Translations under genes and position numbers: made by a program
The notes under the pieces: generated by a model
Databases searched by the model: none
What the model was told of the DNA's origin: nothing
What the model saw: the letters and a program-made list of their open reading frames with translations, nothing else
Shown: in pieces, positions 56,015 through 64,000 of the stretch
Layout: each line of letters starts with the position of its first letter
How positions within the stretch are numbered: position 1 is the first letter of the stretch
NCBI RefSeq assembly: GCF_036014115.1
Contig: NZ_CP107913.1
Coordinates: forward strand, 62,001-126,000
Source: Streptomyces sp. NBC_00448
GTDB taxonomy: Bacteria; Actinomycetota; Actinomycetes; Streptomycetales; Streptomycetaceae
DNA length: 64,000 bases
Reading direction: 5' to 3'

Positions 56015-56645
56015 CCGGGCCAGGCACCGAGGGCCGCGTCAGGCCCGCCTTCTTCCCCCGCGTGGGCATCCGAGGTGGCACCGCCGTCGCGCACCGCCGC
56101 CGCCCCGCGGGGGGCGAGGGACCGCAGGATTCCGCGGCTTCCCCGCCGGACCCGGATTCAACGGCCGACTCCGCCATCGGCGGCCCGACGACCGGCCACC
56201 GGGCCCGCCGCACGGCGCGGCTCGCGTTCGGCCACCCGGCCGCGTCCGTCCAGGAGCGGGCGCGCTCGGCCTCGCCGCCCGTAGTGAGGTGCCCCCACTG
56301 TCCACGAGTCGTCCGCGGCCGGTCCCGCCCCGGGGAACGCCAACCGGACCTCGACCGAGGACGGCTTGGGACTCGCGGGCGGCGGTCTTCAGGTCCCCGG
56401 GACCGGTGTGCCGACCAGTCTCTTCGGCGACGGCCGCCGGGGATTTTCCGCACCGGGAAAGTCCCTTGTCCGACTTGTTCGCCGGCAACCAGAGTGACCG
56501 GTGCTCGCAGAACCTCCGGCAGCTGCCGCGTCCCTCGGACGCGGAGGTGACGGCCGGCCGGCGTGTCCTGGCGAAGGCAGCGCCCGACCCCAGGCGGCCG
56601 GCCGGCCGTTGTCTGCGGGCATCCCTCCTACCAGTGGAGACCCAC
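56015..56645. other. Gene-free stretch downstream of the S53 protease
   Basis: About 630 nt with only arginine/proline-rich open frames on both strands, none with a ribosome site or known family. A slightly AT-richer patch around 56440-56500 may hold the promoter of the next small secreted gene. No repeats or hairpins of note. Confidence 0.45.
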
Positions 56646-57034
56646 ATGTCACTGTTCGGCCTCAGGCGCTCGCGCGCGGCGATCGCCGTCACCGCTCTCG
56701 CCCTACCGGTGTCCCTCGGCCTGTTCACCTCGCCGGCTCACGCGCGTCGGGCTGCTGGGACGCCGGTTTCAGGAACAGCGGATACGAGGCGTACTACTGC
56801 AACAACAAGGCGAACACGCCGCTGTGGAACAGCGGGTTCACGGCGGTCGTCGGCCACCTCACCACCACGACGTCGTGGTTCGCGTGCCGCATCGACTACG
56901 GGCCCTCCAACGGAGAAGGCAGTCCCCTGCCCAACCGCTGGCTCTGGACCCTGGGCGACAGCAGCAACGAGGCATGGGGCTACGCCGACGACCGGAACAT
57001 CTCCAGCGAGACGAACCCCGTACACGCCTGCTGA
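56646..57034 (+). pseudogene. Small secreted protein, split by a one-base frameshift
   Basis: From the ATG at 56646 (GGAG nearby) the frame encodes a clean signal peptide (RSRAAIAVTALALPVSLGLF, TSPAHA). About position 56745 the sensible frame changes: CWDAGFRNSGYEAYYCNNKA, NTPLWNSGFTAVVGHLTTTT, SWFACRIDYGPSNGEGSPLP and so on to NISSETNPVHAC at 57034. One missing base joins signal and mature part into a protein of about 130 residues ending in cysteine, like the next gene. It could be a recent mutation or a sequencing error. Confidence 0.6.
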
Positions 57035-57179
57035 CCGCCGCAGCCCAGCGGGGCGGGCGCCCGGTTCGCCCCGTCAGGGCTACGCCGCCCGCGGCCCGGG
57101 CCGCTTACGTAACGAGCCGAATCAGAAGGCGAACTGACTGCATGGGAACGAAAACGAACCGACCAGAGGGAGACGAGAT

Positions 57180-57560
57180 ATGAGGGTCCGCAAGCGTGCA
57201 CTGGCAACGATCGTCGGCTTGCTGATGGTCGCCGGAGGAACGACGTTGGTCACCGCGCCCACGGCCAGCGCCACGAACTGCAAGGGATCGTGGTCTCCCA
57301 CCGCCAATGGGGAGGGGAAGGCCCTCATGAATGCGAACCGCAATCTGAAACTAGGTCCATACGGTGACTGCACCAACGCCTTGACGGTGGATCACGTCGT
57401 GTTCTGGCTCTGGTGCTACTACGACAACACGGTCGGAAACGAGTGGTGGTACGGCCGCGTGAACGGAATCAACACCATGGGCTGGTTCTCCGCCGACGAT
57501 CTCCAGATTCAGGGCTACGACGACAACGGGGACGGCTACGTGGAGTATCAAGCCTGCTGA
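57180..57560 (+). CDS. Small secreted SH3-like protein
   Basis: A 126-residue exported protein with a signal peptide (RKRALATIVGLLMVAGGTTL, cleavage near SASA). The mature domain is compact with paired cysteines (TNCKGSWSP, YGDCTNALTVDHVVFWLWCY, ending YQAC) and a stretch NEWWYGRVNGINTMGWFSAD typical of bacterial SH3-like folds, which often bind cell-wall peptides. The ATG at 57180 is preceded by GGGAGACGAGAT. It resembles the frameshifted gene just upstream in size, leader and terminal cysteine, so the two may be diverged duplicates. Function unknown. Confidence 0.7.
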   Translation: MRVRKRALATIVGLLMVAGGTTLVTAPTASATNCKGSWSPTANGEGKALMNANRNLKLGPYGDCTNALTVDHVVFWLWCYYDNTVGNEWWYGRVNGINTMGWFSADDLQIQGYDDNGDGYVEYQAC

Positions 57561-57872
57561 GGGGTTGGCCCCTGCTGATCTCCAGCGCGTGCGCGAGTGG
57601 CCGACTGCTCCCTTGCTTCACCCGGACGTGGCCGGCGAGTTCACCAGCTTCTTCGCTGTGCTCGCGGCGACCTTGACTCGGTCCCCTGCCGTGATGGGGC
57701 GGGGCGTCGAACAAGGACGTGGCCGGCGAGGTGGGTTGGGCACCGCACGCGGTCGGCCGGATGGGCCGGATGGGCCACCCACGCTGCCGAACGCGGCGCC
57801 AGGGGACGGGACAGGCAAAGGTCCCGCCCCGCCCCCTGGCGTATTTCCCGTCATATGATCGAGTTCAGCTGA
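57561..57872. other. Intergenic stretch between convergent genes
   Basis: About 310 nt between the small secreted protein and the converging DoxX gene. It has some repetitive GGATGGGCC motifs (57755-57777). No gene or clear terminator is supported. Confidence 0.4.
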
Positions 57873-58358
57873 TCAGCTGTCGGCGCTCACGGGTACCGGC
57901 TCACCGGCGCCCTTCTCCTGCGGCAGGCCGGCTATCGGACGGGTGCCGGAGGTGAAGCGGCCGAGCAAGCCCTCCAGCGAGAAGGCACCCGCGCCCAGGA
58001 CGGCGATGAGCAGGAAAGCCCAGCAGAACATGGCCGCGGGCTCGCCGTGGTTCTGGATGGGCATCACAGCGTTGCGCTGGTGAACGTCGAAGTACGCGTA
58101 CGCCATCGAGCCGGAGCACGCCAGCGCGGCAAGCCTGGTGCCGAGACCGAGCACCACCAGGATGCCGCCGACCAGTTCAATGGCGGACGCCCACCAGCCC
58201 GGCCACGCGAACGCGGCAGGGCCGGGGCCGCCGCCCTCCGGCCCACCGAGCACACCGAACAGCGTCGCTACTCCGTGGCAGGCGAACAGCATCCCGACGA
58301 CCATCCTGAATAAACCGATGACCACGGGACGCACCCGTTCCAGATCCAGCGGTTTCAT
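57873..58358 (-). CDS. DoxX-family membrane protein
   Basis: A 161-residue membrane protein with four hydrophobic segments: VVIGLFRMVVGMLFACHGVA, ASAIELVGGILVVLGLGTRL, ALACSGSMAYAYFDVHQRNA and MFCWAFLLIAVLGAGAFSLE. These are the pattern of DoxX proteins, which in actinomycetes are linked to redox and thiol homeostasis at the membrane. The ATG at 58358 has AGGAG four nt upstream. It is a lone gene. Confidence 0.85.
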   Translation of the reverse strand: MKPLDLERVRPVVIGLFRMVVGMLFACHGVATLFGVLGGPEGGGPGPAAFAWPGWWASAIELVGGILVVLGLGTRLAALACSGSMAYAYFDVHQRNAVMPIQNHGEPAAMFCWAFLLIAVLGAGAFSLEGLLGRFTSGTRPIAGLPQEKGAGEPVPVSADS

Positions 58359-59518
58359 TTGGCTCCTCATGTAAGGCATCCCCCGTTGGGGGACGGGAGT
58401 GGGGGGTTGCAGAGGACGCCGGAAGTTACCCGTGAGCGACCGCACCCGCGCAAGAACGCCTTTCCGGCCAGTTTTCGGGCGCCCGGCCCCCTGATCGGCC
58501 AGAAACCGCGGTGCGCTTGTCCCCCGCCGCTGCGCCGAGGACCGGGCGGTCGCAACCGGGAACCGTCGGTCGGAAGAGCAGCCATGTCCAAGGGACCACG
58601 GCGACACCGCCGCACCGGCCGGGTTCGGCCGCACCGCTGAGACCCGGCACGTCATCCGCGCGGGCCGGTCCGGTGTCCGCCACGGCGTGAGGCGGCGTCA
58701 GATGAAGAGGCAGCTCTCCAGGCCGGCCAGGGTCGGCCGGCACCGCACGGACGGGTCCGATCGGCCCCCACCAGAACGATCGAAGAGCGGGTCTGCTTCG
58801 GACCCGAGCGCGGTCCGGCCCGCATCGTGCACCGCGGCGACCGCCACGCCATCCCCGACCTCACCCGCCCGCCACCACCGACCGAGCCCGCGCCATCCTC
58901 GAACGCGACGACGCGACAACGCCCCACCCCGCGGGCCGTTGAAGTAGCCCCGCCCGGGGATACTTCTGGGGTTACTCCTGGGGTCGCTTCTGGGGTTGGG
59001 GGTCACTTCTGGGGTCACTCCAGCCTCTCCCCCGGCACTGGGTGCTTCTGCGGCAGAGCCCGTTCGGCAAGGGCCCGGCGAACGCCGACACACCTACCGC
59101 ACCTCCGCCAGGACGAAGCCGGACGCCGGGTCGTGGTGCACAGGGACGTACCGGCCCCCGTCGCGTCACCAGTCGTGAGGCAGCCCCAGCCCAGGGAGCG
59201 TCGGTGGTCTTCAGCACGCGACCGGCGAGCGGGCCGCCCACGAGTCGAACGATCACGGTGGTACCTCCACCCGGCGAGCTTCCCGCCTCACGCCTTGGTC
59301 GGGCTCGGCGTCGGCCGCTTCCCGCACGGCAGCGACGTCTTCCACCCCGAGGTCCTGGGCCTACGCCGGGCCGCCGACGAACTGCCGGCCGACAACAACA
59401 TCCCCTCGCCTTGGCGCCCACGGACAGGGTGATCCTCATGCACCAGGGTTACCGCTCGACCACCTGCACGGCACCGGTCCGTGGGGGCGGTGTCCGCTCC
59501 GGTCCCGGAGGTCACGGG
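58359..59518. other. Long gene-poor region with gene relics
   Basis: About 1,160 nt without an intact gene. It holds a tandem-like repeat (58962-59021). A minus-strand relic is also present: from about 59260 IVRLVGGPLAGRVLKTTDA reads in one frame and, shifted, GRYVPVHHDPASGFVLAEVR in another, ending near 59098, a small unknown protein broken by a frameshift or stop. Other open frames are arginine-rich noise. Confidence 0.45.
58962..59021 (+). repeat. Degenerate tandem repeat around CTTCTGGGGT
   Basis: The unit ACTTCTGGGGTTACTCC and its variants (ACTCCTGGGGTCGCTTC, TCTGGGGTTGGGGGTC, ACTTCTGGGGTCACTCC) recur four times in 60 nt, each with an invariant CTGGGGT core. The tract is non-coding. Confidence 0.65.
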
Positions 59519-59962
59519 TCACTCCGGTGTGAACTCGGGAAGAACGCCCTTGGCGAGCACGAAGCAGCCGTACGGCCTGTCTTCACCGGTGATGACGACG
59601 GCGAATGCGGCGCGGGCTCGTTCGTAGAACGCCTGGCGCTCGAGTGCTTCGACCGCGACGGCCCGGCCGGCCGCCTCGTCGGCGACGGCGAGGAACTGTG
59701 TTTGCACCGCCGGCCGGCTGTCGGCGTCTCCGACCACCCGCATCCGCGCGATGGGTTCGGCGACGAACGTGTCGAGCGGCAGGAGCCCGAGTACGGCCCG
59801 GCCCGCTGAGACGACGTCGGCACCGTCGAGACGGATCACGCGGTCGTTCACGGAGTGAGCGGGGAAGTTCCGGTCGACGAGCGCGATCGTGTCCCCGTGG
59901 CCCATGCGGGCGAGCGCGAAGAGCAACTCCGGGGTGAGCAGCGGGTCGAGCCCCTTGAGCAT
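59519..59962 (-). CDS. RbsD/FucU-family sugar mutarotase
   Basis: A 147-residue protein of the RbsD/FucU family, which interconverts anomers of fucose, ribose or related sugars. Family signatures are GLDPLLTPELLFALARMGHG, DTIALVDRNFPAHSVNDRVI (catalytic histidine in PAH) and the end YERARAAFAVVITGEDRPYG. The ATG at 59962 is selected from the family start. It lies 35 nt downstream of the GH106-like glycosidase gene on the same strand, so it would speed mutarotation of the deoxy sugar that enzyme releases. Confidence 0.9.
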   Translation of the reverse strand: MLKGLDPLLTPELLFALARMGHGDTIALVDRNFPAHSVNDRVIRLDGADVVSAGRAVLGLLPLDTFVAEPIARMRVVGDADSRPAVQTQFLAVADEAAGRAVAVEALERQAFYERARAAFAVVITGEDRPYGCFVLAKGVLPEFTPE

Positions 59963-59997
59963 GATGGGCAGCCTTCTGTCGTGGTAGCGGTCGGTGG

Positions 59998-62754
59998 TCA
60001 GTGTTCGGTGTCGGGAAGCGGCGGCGCGACCCGGTGACGCAGCACGGGCGGAGCGAGCAGTCCGCATGGCTCGGGCGCGGCGCGTAGGCCGGTGCCGGCG
60101 TAGTAGCGGTTGGCTGCCGACGGGGTGAGGCGGATTCGCAGTTCGTTCGAGCCTGCTCGCAGGTGGTCGGCGGGGATCGTGAAGCGATAGGGCGACCAGG
60201 CGCGTTCAGCGACTCTCGTTCCGTTCACGGACAGGGCGGCCCCTCCGGCGACGGCAGGGAGGGTCAGTTCCACCTCGGTCGGCGCGTCGAGCGTGAACTG
60301 CCGTACGTAGTCGGCGGCGCCCGCGAACGTCGAAAGGCCCTGCCGTTCCCAGCCGCGGGTGACCGCGATCTCGCGGCGTGTGCCGGCCTGCTCGTGGGCG
60401 TCGTCCGGGATCTCCAGGAGCCACTCGGCCCCGAGCACCTGCGGCCCCGACCATTCAGCACCGTCCTGGTGTCCCCGCCCGTCGGCGGCCGGCGTCGGGC
60501 CGCACCAGGCTTCCGCGTCGGAGTGCACCCGCAGCACGCGCAGCAGGCGCAGCGCATTCGGCTCCAGCCGCCACACGACGGTGCCCTCGGCGGACCCGAG
60601 GCTGCGCACCGTCCCGTCAGCGGGCATCCACTCCTCGAGTTGCCAGGTCCCTTCGGGCAGCACGAGTTCCATGGTCGTCTCGGCTTCGGCCCCGGGTTCG
60701 ACGAAGCAGGCGAACCTGAACACGCCGGGTGACTCCTGGCCGCCGCGCCGGCGCACCGCCGGCCTGTCCGGTGTGCGCACGTCGGGCACGCTCCCGTCGT
60801 ACGGGGCGAGTCCGTGCAGCACCTCGCTGCCGGGGACCGAGGCGAACACCTCAACGGCCGGGGCGAGTTCCGCCCAGTCCGCCGCGGCCGTCTGCGGTCC
60901 GTGCTGGTAGACGGTGGGCGTCGTGCCACTGGCGAGCACCCGTATCCCCGCTTCGGCGATGCGGCGGAGCTGGCGCAGCACCGCCGCGGAGCGCAGCGTG
61001 GTCACGGCGGGCAGCACGAGCGCCCGGTACCGCCGCTCGCCGAAGCGGACCGCGCCCTCTTCCACGACGGCGGCTTCGAGGTCGCGTTCGTCGACGAGGT
61101 GGAAGCCGACGCCGGCTTCGGTGAGTGCCCGCGCCCAGTCGCCCGTCGCGGAGGCCTGCATGCCGAGCTGCCCCGCCGTCCACACCGTGCGCAACGGATA
61201 GAGGACCGCTGCGTCGGCCCGGGGGGTGACCGGCTCCAGGAACTCGCTCAGACGGGCGCTTTCGAGCGCGAACCGCGGATAGTGATCGGCGAACCAGGGC
61301 TCGAAGTTGATCCCCGGTGGGAAGTCGAAGCGGGGATTGCTCAGCGATTCGTGGTCCGCGCCGTGACCGTGGGTCTGGTAGAACCCGTGGAAGATCATCT
61401 GCCGCATGCCTTGCAGATGGTGGTTGATCGCGGTGGCGCGCAGCTCCTGCAGGCTCAGCCCCCAGTGCCCCGACCACGGTGCGCCGCCCTGGGGCGGGGT
61501 CAGGAAGTACTGCTCGACCATCGTGCCGCTGCGGCCGTGGTGGCGGGCGACCGAGTCGCCGAACACCGGGCTGAGTTGCGTGAGGGCGTCTTGGGCGTCC
61601 ACCGCCGTCAGGTCCCGGTATCCGTCCACGCCGAAGTGGTCGAGCCCGAAGTTCACGCGCAGGTCCCAGTCGGTGAACGCGGTGTCCAGCCGCCACCCGC
61701 CGACGTGCCCGAGCACCTCGTGTCCGGACTGGCGCAGACCGTGGGCGTGGCTCCAGGCACGGAGCCGGCCGAGGAAGGTCTCCATCGCGTAGCTGCTGAA
61801 GTGCTCGTAGAACTGGGCGCGAAGGGCCAGCCGCTCCGGATCGTCGCCTTCGAGTACCGCGGCGAGCACCTGAGGCGTCCGCTCGCCCCACCGTTCCCGG
61901 ATCGAGGTGGCCAGACGTGCGTGGAACGGCATTGCCGAGCGCAGATCGCCGGTGCGCGTCTCCCAGTCGTAGTACACGGCATGCGGCTGGTCGAAGAACA
62001 TGTAGGCGACGGTGCTGCCGAAGAACTCGCCCAGAGCGTCGGCGAACGGCTGATAGCCGGCCTCGATGAAGCGGTCGACGGCGACCGGGTCGACCGGGTT
62101 GACCAGCCGGGAGGTGGCGCACCGGGCCGAGACGAACACGATCACCTCGGCTCCGTCCGGCACGGGTTCGGTGAGGTGGACGCGACACCCGTCGGCAGCG
62201 CCCTCGATACGGTCGACGAGATCCGGCCGTTCGGAGACCTCGCCCTGCGGCGATGCGGTGACGAGCACGTACTCGGTCCGCCAGTCGGCCCAGGCGACCG
62301 CACCGCCCTCGTAGTGCCACCGCATCGCGGCCGGGCCCAGGTTCTCGGTCGCCGACCGGATCTTCCCGAGCGTCCCCCCGCTCTTGCCCGCGCCGATCCG
62401 CGTCCAGAACAGGTGCCGCTCGCGCAGCTCGTCATGGCCGTCCACCGCGCGGCCCGCGGCGTGGCCGGTCTGCCAGTTGTAGTCGTCGTAGATGCCCACG
62501 ATCATGCCGAGTTCTGCGGCTGTCTCGACGGCGCACCGGCAGGCGGCGAGGTAGTCCTCGTCCAGGTAGCCCGCGATCGGGTACGACAGGCGTGCCTGCA
62601 CCTGGAAGCTGAGGATTCCGGCGTCGTGCATCTGCCGCACCTGGGCGCGGATCGTGTCCTTGTCGGGCAGGTGGTGCCAGAACCAGTAGGTGGCGGGAGA
62701 GTGCCACGGATCGGGCTTCTGGAACCGCTCCAGTGCGGTCTGGCGTGCGGACAC
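59998..62754 (-). CDS. GH106-like alpha-L-rhamnosidase-type glycosidase
   Basis: A 918-residue protein without signal peptide, so probably cytoplasmic. The N-terminal barrel begins PDPWHSPATYWFWHHLPDKD and contains GMIVGIYDDYNWQTGHAAGR, a pattern of GH106-type rhamnosidases. Conserved acidic blocks include FGLDHFGVDGYRDLTAVDAQ and FHGFYQTHGHGADHESLSNP. The C-terminal 120 residues form a GH2-like sugar-binding sandwich (PTEVELTLPAVAGGAALSVN, GTRVAERAWSPYRF). The GTG at 62754 has GAGGAG ten nt upstream. Rhamnogalacturonan side chains or plant rhamnosides are plausible substrates, matching the mutarotase downstream and the pectin theme of the window. The family call rests on motif memory. Confidence 0.75.
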   Translation of the reverse strand: MSARQTALERFQKPDPWHSPATYWFWHHLPDKDTIRAQVRQMHDAGILSFQVQARLSYPIAGYLDEDYLAACRCAVETAAELGMIVGIYDDYNWQTGHAAGRAVDGHDELRERHLFWTRIGAGKSGGTLGKIRSATENLGPAAMRWHYEGGAVAWADWRTEYVLVTASPQGEVSERPDLVDRIEGAADGCRVHLTEPVPDGAEVIVFVSARCATSRLVNPVDPVAVDRFIEAGYQPFADALGEFFGSTVAYMFFDQPHAVYYDWETRTGDLRSAMPFHARLATSIRERWGERTPQVLAAVLEGDDPERLALRAQFYEHFSSYAMETFLGRLRAWSHAHGLRQSGHEVLGHVGGWRLDTAFTDWDLRVNFGLDHFGVDGYRDLTAVDAQDALTQLSPVFGDSVARHHGRSGTMVEQYFLTPPQGGAPWSGHWGLSLQELRATAINHHLQGMRQMIFHGFYQTHGHGADHESLSNPRFDFPPGINFEPWFADHYPRFALESARLSEFLEPVTPRADAAVLYPLRTVWTAGQLGMQASATGDWARALTEAGVGFHLVDERDLEAAVVEEGAVRFGERRYRALVLPAVTTLRSAAVLRQLRRIAEAGIRVLASGTTPTVYQHGPQTAAADWAELAPAVEVFASVPGSEVLHGLAPYDGSVPDVRTPDRPAVRRRGGQESPGVFRFACFVEPGAEAETTMELVLPEGTWQLEEWMPADGTVRSLGSAEGTVVWRLEPNALRLLRVLRVHSDAEAWCGPTPAADGRGHQDGAEWSGPQVLGAEWLLEIPDDAHEQAGTRREIAVTRGWERQGLSTFAGAADYVRQFTLDAPTEVELTLPAVAGGAALSVNGTRVAERAWSPYRFTIPADHLRAGSNELRIRLTPSAANRYYAGTGLRAAPEPCGLLAPPVLRHRVAPPLPDTEH

Positions 62755-62811
62755 GGATGTCAGCTCCTCGGGTGGCGGCGGGGCGCTGTGGGCCCGCCGC
62801 CACCGGGTCGG

Positions 62812-64000
62812 TCAGTGTTCGGTCAGGTCGGCCGCGCCATGGCCGACGATGTCGCGGGAGGGCACCGCCGGCCCGGTGGTGCCGCGCGCGGCGCCGGTGT
62901 CGGCGCCGGTGTCGGTCGCGAGCGAGCGATCGGGCTTCGGGTCCAGGTGGAGCCCGAAGGTCAGGAACGCGTAGAGCCCCGCGCCGATCACCATGGCGAT
63001 GACGATCCCGAGCCCGCTCGCGCCGAACACGCCGTCACGCGCACTCCGCGTGAGCAGGAATCCGGTGATCTTCGCGAAGTTCGGATCGGAGCTGGTGACC
63101 AGGCCCAGGCCCAGGAAGGTGGCGACGACCAGGCTGGTGATCGCCGTCCATCGCCCGTTGCGCCCGCCATGACCACGCGGGTTGGCCATGTCGGTGTTCC
63201 AGCCCAGTCGGCGCTGCCGGACGAAGTCGACGAGTTGGATCGCGCCCATGCTTCCCATCATCACGGCGATGAGCGACAGGAACGACTGGAAGGTCGCGAG
63301 GAACGAGGTGGAGACGAACTCCAGGTAGAACGCGCCGGCCGCGATGATCGTCGCGTTGATCGCGGTGGTGGCGGAGCGGCGCAGCGGAACGCCGACCGAC
63401 ATCAGCGCGAGACCCGAGCTGTACATGCCCGTGATGGCCGCCGAGACCAGCGAGATGACGATCACGACGGAGAACGGGACGAAGAACCACATCGGCAGGA
63501 GCGCGGTCAGGGCCCCGATGGGATCGGCGGCCGCGGCGCTGCCGAGTTTCGGGTCCCCGCCGACCAGCAGCGCCCCGACGACGAGCATGATGACAACCGG
63601 CGTGGCCAGTCCGGAGACCGTCCATCCGATCACCCCGCGTGCCCTGCTCTCGCGCGGAAGATAGCGGGCGAAGTCGCCGCCGTAGTTCAGGAAGCCCAGG
63701 CCGACGAGCGTCATCGCCATGATGATGCCGCCGACGAACTCCAGCGCGCCGCCCGCGTGGGCCTCGCCGAGGTGCGACCACTCGATCTTGGGCAGCACGA
63801 ACCCGAGGAACGCGAGGGTCATGACACCGGTCACCCACGAGATCCACACTTCGAGCTTCATGATCAGCTGGTGTCCGAGCACGGCGACCGTCATGGTCAC
63901 CGCGAGCACGATCACGAACCACAGCGCCAGCGCGGGGGTGGTGCTCGAACCGTCGGACTTCGCGAACGCCGACGGCCACAGCTTCGCGAACAGATGGGCG
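62812..64000 (-). CDS. NCS1-family (cytosine/purine-type) permease, N-terminus beyond the window
   Basis: At least 395 residues of a multi-span transporter, open to the right edge. Blocks such as FLNYGGDFARYLPRESRARG, VIGWTVSGLATPVVIMLVVG and SSGLALMSVGVPLRRSATTA match the later transmembrane segments of NCS1 nucleobase-cation symporters (CodB-like). The C-terminal tail is hydrophilic. It is followed after 57 nt by the GH106-like gene on the same strand, so it may import that enzyme's substrate or be an unrelated upstream neighbour. Most NCS1 members carry purines, pyrimidines, hydantoins or vitamins, so a glycoside cargo would be unusual. Confidence 0.85.
   Translation of the reverse strand, partial: AHLFAKLWPSAFAKSDGSSTTPALALWFVIVLAVTMTVAVLGHQLIMKLEVWISWVTGVMTLAFLGFVLPKIEWSHLGEAHAGGALEFVGGIIMAMTLVGLGFLNYGGDFARYLPRESRARGVIGWTVSGLATPVVIMLVVGALLVGGDPKLGSAAAADPIGALTALLPMWFFVPFSVVIVISLVSAAITGMYSSGLALMSVGVPLRRSATTAINATIIAAGAFYLEFVSTSFLATFQSFLSLIAVMMGSMGAIQLVDFVRQRRLGWNTDMANPRGHGGRNGRWTAITSLVVATFLGLGLVTSSDPNFAKITGFLLTRSARDGVFGASGLGIVIAMVIGAGLYAFLTFGLHLDPKPDRSLATDTGADTGAARGTTGPAVPSRDIVGHGAADLTEH

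Overview
The window reads as chromosomal or large-replicon DNA of a Streptomyces-like actinomycete. GC is very high with strong G/C third-position bias, leader peptides are typical of Gram-positive secretion (Tat-like and lipobox sequences), GTG and TTG starts are common, and there is a decayed tap/tpg telomere-protein operon of the kind carried by linear Streptomyces replicons. About half the window is orderly catabolic operons. The rest is a patchwork of truncated genes, insertion sequences and secreted orphans, as expected of a chromosome arm.

Region 1 (1-15.8 kb) is a pectin and sugar-acid locus. A leftward operon (FCD-type GntR regulator, DapA-family aldolase/dehydratase, IlvD/Edd sugar-acid dehydratase, lipoprotein binding protein, ABC ATPase) diverges from a rightward operon. 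The rightward operon holds a pectinesterase-polygalacturonase fusion, two sugar ABC permeases, a Gfo/Idh/MocA oxidoreductase, a PmoA-like protein and a sugar-binding lipoprotein. Two separately promoted secreted pectate lyases (PL9-like, PL1-like) follow. Both divergent promoters and ATAT-core palindromes can be seen between the two operons.

Region 2 (15.8-24.8 kb) holds an ISL3-type element with perfect 32-bp inverted repeats and a frameshifted transposase, older transposase remnants, a secreted BNR-propeller protein, an 8-bp tandem repeat and an unrecognised 594-residue protein.

Region 3 (24.8-30 kb) is the most unusual part: a compact leftward operon for an apparently undescribed ribosomally made peptide. 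A 45-codon precursor is followed by a LanM-like DUF4135 dehydratase whose usual LanC cyclase half is replaced by a DUF6624-like domain. After it come two related cupin/JmjC-type proteins, one with an intact iron triad and one without. Coupled starts link the last three genes. No LanC cyclase, peptidase or exporter is visible beside it.

Region 4 (30-37.5 kb) is degraded: tpg and tap pseudogenes, transposase remnants, a truncated YwqG-like gene, an intact aldo/keto reductase and a complete IS5/IS427-type element with CTAG target duplication and a probable -1 frameshift. It also holds a deoxyribosyltransferase-like gene and MarR and MDMPI fragments.

Region 5 (37.5-48.1 kb) is a second divergent catabolic locus. 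CutC, an M81 metallopeptidase and a ROK repressor run left; an oligopeptide-type ABC importer (binding protein, two permeases, fused double ATPase) and a ROK sugar kinase run right.

Region 6 (48.3-57.6 kb) has a GNAT-like gene, LuxR, ABC-2 permease and transposase relics, a SnoaL-like gene, a large secreted S53 protease with kelch repeats and two small secreted proteins. Region 7 (57.9-64 kb) has DoxX, a RbsD/FucU mutarotase, a GH106-like glycosidase and an NCS1 permease cut by the window edge.
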